A stretch of 40,477 bases of DNA, from contig CALFIE010000065.1 in NCBI GenBank assembly GCA_937876095.1, positions 1 to 40,477 on the forward strand, written 5' to 3'. Of the stretch, positions 15,986 through 22,972 are shown piece by piece (position 1 is the first letter of the stretch; each line of letters starts with the position of its first letter). Both the position numbers and the translations under genes were made by a program. The DNA comes from an uncultured Flavobacteriales bacterium (lineage in GTDB: Bacteria > Bacteroidota > Bacteroidia > Flavobacteriales > Weeksellaceae). The notes beneath the pieces were generated by a model. It was not told where the DNA came from and made no database searches. It saw nothing but the letters and a program-made list of their open reading frames with translations.

Positions 15986-16501
15986 ATGAAAATCTTCCAA
16001 CTTTTATTTGTTTTAATATTTTTTCAAATCACTTCAGCTCAAATAACCACCTCAAAATTTGATACTGAAAAAGCAAAAATCACCACCGTTTTAGACGATT
16101 TAAACAAATTCGCTTCTGAAGCCAATTTCGAAAAATATTTTGCACTCTACGCAGAAGAATCCACTTTCATAGGCACCGATGCTACTGAAATCTGGAACAA
16201 AAAAGAATTTATGGCGTATGCAAAACCTCATTTTGACAAAGGAAAAGCGTGGAGTTTCAAATCTTTAAAAAGAAATATCTATTTCAGTAACGATGGAAAA
16301 TATGCGTGGTTTGATGAATTGTTAGATACTCAAATGAAAATCTGCAGAGGTTCCGGAGTTTTAGAAAAAATAAAAGGAATTTGGAAAATTAAACAATATG
16401 TACTTTCTATGACCATTCCAAACGATGTAACTAATGAAGTTATTAAATCAAAATCCGCAATAGAAGATGGATTACTTCAGAACTTTCAGAACAATAAATA
16501 G
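15986..16501 (+). CDS. Exported NTF2-like (SnoaL/DUF4440-type) protein
   Basis: This 171-aa protein has a signal peptide (MKIFQLLFVLIFFQITSA) and one NTF2-like alpha+beta cone domain. The family pattern is visible: a first helix with DLNKFASEANFEKYFALYAEESTFIG (given here in pieces: DLNKFASEANFEKYF, then ALYAEESTFIG), a WNKKEFMAYAKPHFDKGKAW segment, and two strands with YAWFDELLDT and GSGVLEKIKGIWKIKQYVLS. Many family members have no known substrate, and no catalytic residues can be named. It lies 49 bases after the GH13 gene and 54 before the transporter, so it is probably part of the same transcript. It may act on, or bind, a compound linked to sugar use, but this is only inferred from position. 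Confidence 0.75.
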   Translation: MKIFQLLFVLIFFQITSAQITTSKFDTEKAKITTVLDDLNKFASEANFEKYFALYAEESTFIGTDATEIWNKKEFMAYAKPHFDKGKAWSFKSLKRNIYFSNDGKYAWFDELLDTQMKICRGSGVLEKIKGIWKIKQYVLSMTIPNDVTNEVIKSKSAIEDGLLQNFQNNK

Positions 16502-16555
16502 TATTGAAATTATTTAGAAAAAATAGGTAATTTCACCATTCATAAAATAACGATA

Positions 16556-17866
16556 ATGACAAACAATACAAAACCTTTACTATCTATTTCGCAAATCATC
16601 AATATGAGTGTTGGTTTCTTTGGAATTCAATTTGGTTGGGATTTACAAAGAGCAAATATGGGGAGAATTTACGAAAATTTGGGTGCAAATCCAGATCAAG
16701 TTCCCTTATTATTTTTAGCTGCACCATTAACTGGATTGCTAGTTCAACCCATTATTGGTTATTTGAGCGACAAAACTTGGCATCCGACTTTTGGCAGAAG
16801 AAGACCTTATTTTTTTATAGGAGCACTTTTCGCTTCAATTGCTCTAATTTTTATGCCTCATAGTTCTGCACTTTGGATGGCAGCAAGTTTACTTTGGGTA
16901 TTAGATGTTTTCGGTAATGTTTCTATGGAGCCATTTCGTGCTTTTGTAACTGATAAATTGCCAGATTCGCAAGTAAATCGTGGTTTTATTATGCAGAGTT
17001 TGATGATTGGTTTAGGTGGTAGTATTGCTTCTGCATTACCTTGGATTATGACCAACTTGTTTCACCTTACCAATACTTCTGCGAAAGGACAAATTCCAGA
17101 AAATGTAAAATATTCTTTCTATGCAGGTGCATTTTTCTTTTTTGCTTCGGTGCTTTATACAGTAATCACTTCCAAAGAATATCCTCCAACTGAAGAAGAA
17201 TTGGCTGCAAACAAAGTTAAATCAAACGGTCTTTCAGAATTTTTTGAAACCATCAAAAATATGCCAAAGCAAATGAAAGTTATTTCACTGGTACAATTTT
17301 TTACTTGGCCTGGTTTATTTTTGATGTGGTTTTTTTATACAACTGCAGTTGCCGTAAATATTTTTGGTGGGAAAGATGATTCTGATCCCATATATTCACA
17401 AGGTGCTGAATTTGCAGGGCTTACTCTAGCATTTTATAATGTAGTTACTTTCTTTTTTGCTCTGATTTTGCCTTATATCGCAGATAAATTAGGTAGAAAA
17501 TTGACACATTCTTTGTGTTTATTGGCAGGAGCAATTGGATTGATTTCTGTAGCTTGGGTTCAAGATAAAAATATGCTATTTCTTTGTATGACTGGGATTG
17601 GTATAGCTTGGGCTTCAATTTTGTCTATGCCATATGCAATCATTAGTAAATATTTACCACCAAATAAAGTAGGAATTTATATGGGGATTTTTAATTTTTT
17701 CATTGTATTACCAGAAATAATAGCTTCACTTGGTTTTGGTTGGTTGATGAAAAATGTACTGAATAATGACCGACTTTTAGCAGTACAATTAGGAGGAGGA
17801 TTGATGATTTTGGCTGCAATAATTTGCTTCGCATTAGTGAAAGATGAAAGAAATGAAATTGCTTAA
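16556..17866 (+). CDS. MFS sugar transporter (GPH/SLC45-like), probably maltose uptake
   Basis: An inner-membrane transporter of 436 aa with about 12 membrane segments. The N-terminal SVGFFGIQFGWDLQRANMGR and the loop IIGYLSDKTWHPTFGRRRPYF (between segments 2 and 3) match the sugar-cation symporter branch that includes SLC45 and plant sucrose carriers. In that loop GYLSD-x-T...GRRRPY is the MFS signature. The second half repeats it as YIADKLGRKLTH. In Bacteroidota such genes sit with GH13/GH97/susCD and would carry maltose or glucose made in the periplasm into the cell. It is the last gene of the locus; a hairpin terminator follows. No phosphotransferase genes are present here. Confidence 0.88.
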   Translation: MTNNTKPLLSISQIINMSVGFFGIQFGWDLQRANMGRIYENLGANPDQVPLLFLAAPLTGLLVQPIIGYLSDKTWHPTFGRRRPYFFIGALFASIALIFMPHSSALWMAASLLWVLDVFGNVSMEPFRAFVTDKLPDSQVNRGFIMQSLMIGLGGSIASALPWIMTNLFHLTNTSAKGQIPENVKYSFYAGAFFFFASVLYTVITSKEYPPTEEELAANKVKSNGLSEFFETIKNMPKQMKVISLVQFFTWPGLFLMWFFYTTAVAVNIFGGKDDSDPIYSQGAEFAGLTLAFYNVVTFFFALILPYIADKLGRKLTHSLCLLAGAIGLISVAWVQDKNMLFLCMTGIGIAWASILSMPYAIISKYLPPNKVGIYMGIFNFFIVLPEIIASLGFGWLMKNVLNNDRLLAVQLGGGLMILAAIICFALVKDERNEIA

Positions 17867-17914
17867 ATTATTTTTGATAAAAAAATCAGTTTGTTTTAAT
17901 TTCTATAATAAAAC

Positions 17915-17950
17915 AATCGCTTTGTAAAAATTTTGCAAAGCGATTTCTTT
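17915..17950 (+). terminator. Rho-independent terminator after the sugar transporter
   Basis: AATCGCTTTG (17915-17924) pairs with CAAAGCGATT (17936-17945), and a TCTTT run follows. It closes the sus locus and precedes the decayed region. Confidence 0.75.
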
Positions 17951-17968
17951 ATGATTTTTTTAGGCAAA

Positions 17969-18154
17969 TTATGCTTTTCCACCTTCTAATTCATCTGGTC
18001 ATTTTTTCAGTTCGGCCCATTTGTTTTGATAAGCCCATTCGTATTGTTTTGGACAAGTTCGCGGATCGTGAATTCTATTATGTTCACCACCTGCATCTAG
18101 AATTTCCCTACATCTATCTTGCGAAATTTCAGAAAAAGAATTGAAACCGCAATT
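17969..18154 (-). pseudogene. C-terminal fragment of an unrecognised protein with an internal stop
   Basis: On the minus strand a frame of about 60 codons runs from an upstream stop (18155-18157) to TAA (17969-17971). It is interrupted once by TGA at 17999-18001. The text reads NCGFNSFSEISQDRCREIL, then DAGGEHNRIHDPRTCPKQY, then EWAYQNKWAELKK, stop, PDELEGGKA. The TGA stands where TGG (Trp) would fit (KKWPDEL), a single G-to-A change. The composition and the natural ending suggest the tail of a real gene whose front has been lost. I do not recognise the family. No start codon is available, so it is not expressed as a normal protein. Confidence 0.5.
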
Positions 18155-18193
18155 TCACAACTTAGTGGACAATTTAAAATTCATATTAATTTA

Positions 18194-18782
18194 ACCTGAG
18201 TTCGGGATAAGAACAAAAAATAAATTTGCAAGAAAAAGTAATAATTCGTATATTTAAGTTCTTGAATTTCAAATATTTAAACGAATTATTACTTATGATA
18301 TTGAAAGACCAAATTACGAATATTTTTGTAAAAGTAGATGACTTTTGTAAAGAATTTGAAAGTGAAATTAAAAACTTGAAAGTTTTGAAACTTAATGATG
18401 ACAAAAAAAGAAGAAATCGCCCAAACTTAATGAGCGATTCTGAAATCATCACCATCATGATTGGATTTCATTTAGGAGCCCACAAAACCTTCAAACATTA
18501 TTACGAGTAGATTGTCTGTGGCTATTGGAAAGATTTGTTCCCCAAAAACCCTTTCCTATAATAGATTTGTGGAATTGAAGCAAAGAAGTTTTCTGGTTTT
18601 CGCACTATTTTTAAAAGAAAAATGTTTGGGAAAGTGCACAGGAATTAGTTTTATGGACAATACCACTTTGAAAATTTGCAGAAACCAGAGAATTCATAAC
18701 CACAAAGTTTTCAAAGATTTAGCAGAGAGAGGAAAATCTTCAATGGGATGGTTTTATGGATTTAAATTAACCCGATTCAGGT
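18194..18782 (+). mobile_element. Internally deleted IS982-family element
   Basis: The left end ACCTGAGTTCGGGAT (18194-18208) faces a right end that reads AACCCGATTCAGGT (18769-18782). These are imperfect terminal inverted repeats (ACCTGA-n-TCGGG on both). Between them lies only the N-terminal half of an IS982-type transposase, so the total is about 590 bp against roughly 1 kb for intact members. I find no matching target-site duplication (left flank ATTAATTT, right flank TAATTACT are not identical). The element abuts an HlyD-type gene remnant on its right, and it may be mobilisable only in trans. Confidence 0.7.
18298..18768 (+). pseudogene. Broken IS982-family transposase
   Basis: The reading starts MILKDQITNIFVKVDDFCKE and keeps IS982 landmarks: RNRPNLMSDSEIITIMIGFH, then LGAHKTFKHYY. 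A TAG stop (18508-18510) follows, and the frame continues as IVCGYWKDLFPK, where a one-base shift in the C/A run around 18540-18552 moves it to SPKTLSYNRFVELKQR. The second part contains LGKCTGISFMDNTTLKICRN (the catalytic Asp region), then HKVFKDLAERGKSSMGWFYGFKL. There it stops at the element's right end. The C-terminal third, with the later acidic residues, is missing. With a stop, a frameshift and a truncation it cannot make transposase. Confidence 0.85.
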
Positions 18783-18785
18783 TAA

Positions 18786-19220
18786 TTACTTATTTCATCT
18801 ACCAACGGAGTGTTAAGTTTTCAGCAATTTTGGGGCATCAATCAATTTATAAAAGCTGGTGATGCGGTTTTATCTATTTTACCAAAAAACAAAGAAGCTT
18901 TGGTTGGTAGAATGTCAATTCCATCTGCTAATTCTGGAAAAGTTACTATAGGTGAAAAAGTATTAATAAAACTCGATAACTATCGTTATCATGAATTTGG
19001 TATTGTAGAAGGTAGAGTTCAAAATATTTCTTTAACACCTGATGAAAAAGGTAATTATTATGTAGATGTTCTTCTTCCAAGTGGCCTTAAAACTTCATAT
19101 AATAAAGATCTTCCCTTTGATAAAGAATTGAAAGGAAATGCTGAAATTGTAACACAGGATTTACGATTAATCGAACGTTTCTTATATCAAATTAGAAAAT
19201 TGTTGGGGTATCAAGTGTAA
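18786..19220 (+). pseudogene. C-terminal remnant of an HlyD-family secretion (membrane fusion) protein
   Basis: About 144 codons are open, beginning right after the IS right end with LLISSTNGVLSFQQFWG. They continue through NQFIKAGDAVLSILPKN, VGRMSIPSANSGKVTIGEKV and LIKLDNYRYHEFGIVEGRVQ to a natural stop after FLYQIRKLLGYQV. These are the barrel-sandwich and beta-barrel parts of HlyD-type membrane fusion proteins that couple an ABC or RND transporter to an outer-membrane channel. The N-terminal membrane anchor and coiled coil are absent, and no partner transporter is nearby. A GTG at 18810 could start translation, but the product would lack the anchor. The gene was truncated by the IS or by an associated deletion. 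Confidence 0.8.
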
Positions 19221-19317
19221 TTTCTATAAAAAAAATCAGTTAGAGAACTACACATTCAAAAGATTCATTACTGAACTTGGAAAATTTCAAAAAACTCTAC
19301 TTTTGAGTGTTTATAGA

Positions 19318-19710
19318 TTAGGAAAGATTACACTTTCGATGAGTTAAAATGGAAATAGAACCATTGATTTTTTCCAATCTTTTAAATGCATAATTAAAAA
19401 ACAACGCAGATTTTTTACTTTTGATTAGTTCTTTGAGCTTCTTTGAAGAAACCGACTCATTTTTCCGTGAAATATCTACAACCTAACCTTCTGCATCGGC
19501 AATAAGTTGTGAAAGAAAGGCGTTTAATCTTGCACTATTTGGATGACTCTTTTTTACTTTTTGCTTTGCTTCGTTTCATTCTGATGGTTTTAATTTCTGA
19601 CCTGTTGTTAGAAATTTTGCTTTTCGATCTTTAATGACTCTGATGTAAAGTGGATATTGTCCAGTTTGGGATTCTTGTGCTTTTCTCAAGACTAATTTTA
19701 CTGATGCTAT
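19318..19710 (-). pseudogene. Decayed tyrosine recombinase (integrase), N-terminal part
   Basis: In one minus-strand frame 130 codons read as the start of a Bacteroidota tyrosine recombinase. The pieces are ASVKLVLRKAQESQTGQYPL, YIRVIKDRKAKFLTTGQKLK and PSE-stop-NEAKQKVKKSHPNSARL. After these come LNAFLSQLIADAEG-stop-VVDISRKNESVSSKKL and SALFFNYAFKRLEKINGS. The arm-type DNA-binding domain pattern (YPLYIRV...G) is clear. The stops fit TGG-to-TGA (Trp) and a changed Leu codon. The likely start ATG is now ATA (19710-19708). The catalytic C-terminal domain with its R-H-R-Y residues is missing. This is probably a relic of a mobile element that once integrated here. Confidence 0.75.
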
Positions 19711-19984
19711 AATGCTGTATATTTTTAGGTTTTATATTCCCTTTGTAAAAAAGTGCACAGCAAAGAAACCTCTTTAAAATGAGTTTTCGTAAAGGGAAGC
19801 AACCTGATACAAAAGTACAACAAACAGTTCAATAAACACTTAATTTAGATGCTTTCGGTTTCGTTAGTTTTCTTATCTTGAAATCTTAAAACCCACTAAA
19901 GCAAGCACTTTGGGCAATCGAATGAAATGTAGAAAAATAGTAATATATTTGACAAAGTTTTTTAGTATAATTAATAATAAGAAA
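19711..19984. other. Non-coding stretch before uppP
   Basis: I see no gene here. CCCTTT (about 19739) and AAAGGG (about 19792) are complementary and may be a remnant of the recombinase upstream region. TATATTTG (19944-19951) matches the -7 promoter consensus and lies 34 bases before the uppP ATG; no -33 box is at the normal distance. Confidence 0.35.
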
Positions 19985-20800
19985 ATGGATTTATTAAGAG
20001 CAATCATCATTGCCATTATTGAAGGACTTACAGAATATTTGCCCGTTTCATCTACTGCACATATGATTTTTGTAAGCTCTTTTTTTGGAATTCAAGAGGA
20101 TGAATTTGTGAAGATGTTTCAGGTTTCTATACAATTTGGAGCAATATTGGCAGTAGTTTTTCTCTATTGGAGAAAATTTATTGATTTCAAAAACATCAGT
20201 TTCTATTTAAAATTAGCAGTTGCAGTTTTACCAGCTCTTATTTTAGGTAAATTATTTGATGATAAGATTGAAGCCGTTTTAGAAAAACCAATACCTATTG
20301 CAATAGTGTTGATTATTGGTGGAATTGTACTTTTATTTGTAGATAAAATTTTCACAAAGCAAATAATAAATGATGAAAAGGATGTTTCTTACAAAAGTGC
20401 ACTCATCATAGGTTTTTGGCAATGTCTTGCAATGATGCCAGGAACAAGCAGAAGTGCCGCATCAATAATAGGTGGAATGCAACAATCGCTTACCAGAAAA
20501 GCGGCAGCAGAATTTTCATTCTTTTTGGCAGTTCCCACAATGTTAGCAGTAACCAGCTATTCGATTTTTCTAAAAAATTGGAATCACAATGGTGTTGAAC
20601 AAAAAGGGTATGAAATGATTTTGCAAGGCAATAACTTACAATTGTTTCTGGTAGGAAATTTGGTTGCTTTTGTAGTAGCGATAATTGCAATTAAATTTTT
20701 TATAGGAGTTCTAAACAAATATGGCTTCAAACCATGGGGTTGGTACAGAATTATTGCGGGAATTATTTTATTGATTTATTTCACTCAGTTTGCGAATTAA
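19985..20800 (+). CDS. uppP: Undecaprenyl-diphosphatase (bacitracin resistance family)
   Basis: UppP removes a phosphate from undecaprenyl pyrophosphate in the inner membrane, recycling the lipid carrier for peptidoglycan and polysaccharide synthesis. The 271-aa protein has about 8 membrane helices. Both active-site motifs are present: EGLTEYLPVSSTAH (13-26, the Glu-rich E-x3-E motif) and MPGTSRSAASIIGG (151-164, PGxSRS). I chose the ATG at 19985 because the family begins with M-x-L-x-x-I-I-I-A-I-I-E-G; a longer frame from a TTG at 19910 would add a non-conserved leader before the membrane helix. The stop overlaps the truB start by one base (TAATG), so the two are translationally coupled. Confidence 0.96.
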   Translation: MDLLRAIIIAIIEGLTEYLPVSSTAHMIFVSSFFGIQEDEFVKMFQVSIQFGAILAVVFLYWRKFIDFKNISFYLKLAVAVLPALILGKLFDDKIEAVLEKPIPIAIVLIIGGIVLLFVDKIFTKQIINDEKDVSYKSALIIGFWQCLAMMPGTSRSAASIIGGMQQSLTRKAAAEFSFFLAVPTMLAVTSYSIFLKNWNHNGVEQKGYEMILQGNNLQLFLVGNLVAFVVAIIAIKFFIGVLNKYGFKPWGWYRIIAGIILLIYFTQFAN

Positions 20801-21504
20801 TGACCACTGAAAATTTCTTAGAAGGACGAATCATTCTCTTGGACAAACCTTTGGATTGGACTAGTTTTCAGGCGGTTAACAAGCTGAAATACAAACTAAA
20901 ACACGAATTCAAACTCCCAAAGAAATTCAAAATTGGTCACGCCGGAACTTTAGATCCAAAAGCAACAGGTTTGTTGATTGTCTGCACCGGAAAATTCACC
21001 AAGAAAATCCCTGAAATTCAAGAAGCACCCAAAGAATACTACACAGAAATCAAAATTGGAGTGCAAACCGAATCATACGACACCGAAAAACCTGAAATCC
21101 TGCATCAGGATTTTTCACACATTACCAATGGATTTATTACAGAAATTTTAAAGAAATTTGTGGGAGAAATCGACCAAAAACCACCCATTTTTTCCGCAAT
21201 AAAAATTGATGGAAGCAGAGCGTATGATTTGGCAAGAGCAGGACAAGAAGTGGAGATGAAATCCCGAAAAACGACCATTCATTACCTCGAAAATGTAGAA
21301 ATTGCATTACCATTTGTAAGATTTACGGTAGGTTGTTCCAAAGGAACGTACATTAGAAGTTTGGCTCACGATATTGGTCAGGAATTAGGAGTTGGTGCTT
21401 ATTTAACCAATTTACGAAGAACAAAAATAGGGGAGTTTTCGGTAGAAAAAGCCTCTGCTAAATTTTTAGAAAACGATTTTAAATTTGAAAATTTCACTAT
21501 GTGA
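20800..21504 (+). CDS. truB: tRNA pseudouridine(55) synthase
   Basis: TruB makes pseudouridine at position 55 in the T-loop of nearly all tRNAs. The 234-aa protein has the family core: GRIILLDKPLDWTSFQAV at the start, the catalytic motif GHAGTLDPKATGLL with Asp52, then YYTEIKIGVQTESYDTE and the KPPIFSAIKIDGSRAYDLAR motif. It ends soon after CSKGTYIRSLAHDIGQELG and AYLTNLRRTKIGEFSV. There is no C-terminal PUA domain, as is usual for the short flavobacterial form. The start ATG at 20800 overlaps the uppP stop; the reading frame is open further upstream inside uppP but that part is not conserved. Confidence 0.96.
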   Translation: MTTENFLEGRIILLDKPLDWTSFQAVNKLKYKLKHEFKLPKKFKIGHAGTLDPKATGLLIVCTGKFTKKIPEIQEAPKEYYTEIKIGVQTESYDTEKPEILHQDFSHITNGFITEILKKFVGEIDQKPPIFSAIKIDGSRAYDLARAGQEVEMKSRKTTIHYLENVEIALPFVRFTVGCSKGTYIRSLAHDIGQELGVGAYLTNLRRTKIGEFSVEKASAKFLENDFKFENFTM

Positions 21505-21541
21505 AGATATTAAAATGTAGAATAAAATTTTTTAAATTTTT

Positions 21542-22093
21542 ATGAAAAAACTACTTTTTTTACTACTATTCATTTCAGTTTTTGGGTTTTCTCAGGAGCA
21601 GAAAAAACTCAATCAAGGTATTTATTGGACTACTGATGTACAATTTGCACCAGGTTTCAAAAAATTGGTTGCAGATATCATCAATTCAGAAAATACCGTC
21701 CCTTTCAATTATAATGTAGGAGCAACTTCGTTGGTTGGTTTTCAACCGATTTATAAAGTCGGAATTGGCGGTGGTTTTCGATACAATTATATTCCTGAAG
21801 GTATTAATAATTTGTACTTCATTATTCAACCCAAAATTTATTTTGGAGATTATTCAGATTCTAGTTTTTTGTTTTTCAATGCAGGTATTGCCCTGAACAA
21901 AAGTGCCATCAAAAATTCGCAATTGTACACCATAGGAATTGGGGATCAAAATCCCATCAATGTTCGTATGAACTACTATTATTCCTTATTTTTAGAAGAT
22001 CACCGAATGAATTTTGGCAATGGAACTACCAATAATTTCTATTTTGGTGTCAATTTTGGGATTACTTTTCATACCAGAAAAGTGAAAGATTAG
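21542..22093 (+). CDS. Exported outer-membrane-type protein of unknown function
   Basis: A 183-aa protein with a clean signal peptide (MKKLLFLLLFISVFGFSQ, cut after Gln). The mature part is rich in alternating aromatic and polar residues (FRYNYIPEGINNLYFIIQPK, then YFGDYSDSSFLFFNAGIALN). It ends NNFYFGVNFGITFHTRKV, which looks like strands of a small beta-barrel. I do not recognise the family. It starts 37 bases after truB and may belong to the uppP-truB transcript. The next gene, rluF, is separated by 149 bases that contain a heptad repeat. The function is open. Confidence 0.65.
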   Translation: MKKLLFLLLFISVFGFSQEQKKLNQGIYWTTDVQFAPGFKKLVADIINSENTVPFNYNVGATSLVGFQPIYKVGIGGGFRYNYIPEGINNLYFIIQPKIYFGDYSDSSFLFFNAGIALNKSAIKNSQLYTIGIGDQNPINVRMNYYYSLFLEDHRMNFGNGTTNNFYFGVNFGITFHTRKVKD

Positions 22094-22172
22094 CGTGTTT
22101 ACCTGCTATTTAATAATAAATTCATCCTAAAATATTCATCAATAATCAAACATCAATTATTTTACAATTTTA

Positions 22173-22235
22173 ATCTTCCATCTTCGATCTTCCATCTTCG
22201 ATCTTCCATCATCCATCATCAATCATTAATCATCC
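22173..22235 (+). repeat. Nine-unit heptad array before rluF
   Basis: Nine consecutive 7-mers all start with ATC: ATCTTCC, ATCTTCG, ATCTTCC, ATCTTCG, ATCTTCC, ATCATCC, ATCATCA, ATCATTA, ATCATCC. The array ends 7 bases before the rluF ATG. The first five alternate two variants (a 14-base higher-order unit), and the last four diverge. Confidence 0.9.
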
Positions 22236-22242
22236 TTAATAT

Positions 22243-22959
22243 ATGATTCGCATCAATAAATATCTTTCTGAAGTCGGTTTTTGTTCTAGAAGAGAAGCCG
22301 ATAAAATGCTTGAACAAGGCAGAGTCACCATCAATGGAAAGATTCCCGAATTGGGAACTAAAGTTTCAGAGGAAGACGAAATTTGTGTGGACGGTAAAAA
22401 CATCAAAAAAACCGAAGAAAATCACGTATACATCGCGTTCAACAAACCAGTTGGAATTGTGTGTACTACCGATACCAAACGTGAACTTGATAATATCATA
22501 GAATTCATCAACCATCCGAAACGTATTTTCCCAATTGGTCGACTCGATAAACCAAGTGAAGGTCTTATTCTACTGACTTCTGATGGTGATATTGTCAACA
22601 AAATTTTGCGCGCCAGAAACAACCACGAGAAAGAATATTTAGTACGGGTTGATAAACCAATTACCAAAAATTTTATCGAAAAAATGAGTAGCGGCGTTCC
22701 GATTTTGGATACCATTACCAGAAAATGTGAGGTAGAACAGATTGATACACTGCAATTTAGAATTGTGCTTACCCAAGGTTTGAACCGACAAATTCGTAGA
22801 ATGTGCGAATATCTAGGTTATGAAGTGAAAAAACTGAAACGCATCAGAATTATGAACATCAAACTCGATTTACCAGTCGGGAAATGGCGAGATTTAACTG
22901 ATGCCGAAAAGAAAGAACTTGACCTACTTTTAGAAGATTCGCAGAAAATTTATGACTAA
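22243..22959 (+). CDS. rluF: 23S rRNA pseudouridine(2604) synthase
   Basis: RluF isomerises U2604 in 23S rRNA and, in some bacteria, U35 of tRNA-Tyr. The 238-aa protein has an S4 RNA-binding domain (1-50, RINKYLSEVGFCSRREADK) and a RsuA/RluB-type catalytic domain with FPIGRLDKPSEGLILLT, where Asp102 is catalytic. RluF-type features are NKILRARNNHEKEYLVRV, VPILDTITRKCEVEQ and LTQGLNRQIRRMCEYLGYEV. These place it with RluF rather than RluB or RsuA. The start follows directly on the S4 domain and on the upstream heptad array. It converges with the HhH gene, with only 13 bases between the stops. Confidence 0.92.
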   Translation: MIRINKYLSEVGFCSRREADKMLEQGRVTINGKIPELGTKVSEEDEICVDGKNIKKTEENHVYIAFNKPVGIVCTTDTKRELDNIIEFINHPKRIFPIGRLDKPSEGLILLTSDGDIVNKILRARNNHEKEYLVRVDKPITKNFIEKMSSGVPILDTITRKCEVEQIDTLQFRIVLTQGLNRQIRRMCEYLGYEVKKLKRIRIMNIKLDLPVGKWRDLTDAEKKELDLLLEDSQKIYD

Positions 22960-22972
22960 ATTTTCAAGAAAA

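Noticed and set aside
17969..19710. TGA read as tryptophan (recoded genetic code)
   Set aside because: TGA ends the M14, truB and uncoupled genes normally, and the same region also has TAG, a frameshift and lost starts. Ordinary decay is simpler.
22173..22235. CRISPR array
   Set aside because: Units are 7 bases with no spacers and there are no cas genes in the window. The same holds for the other heptad arrays.
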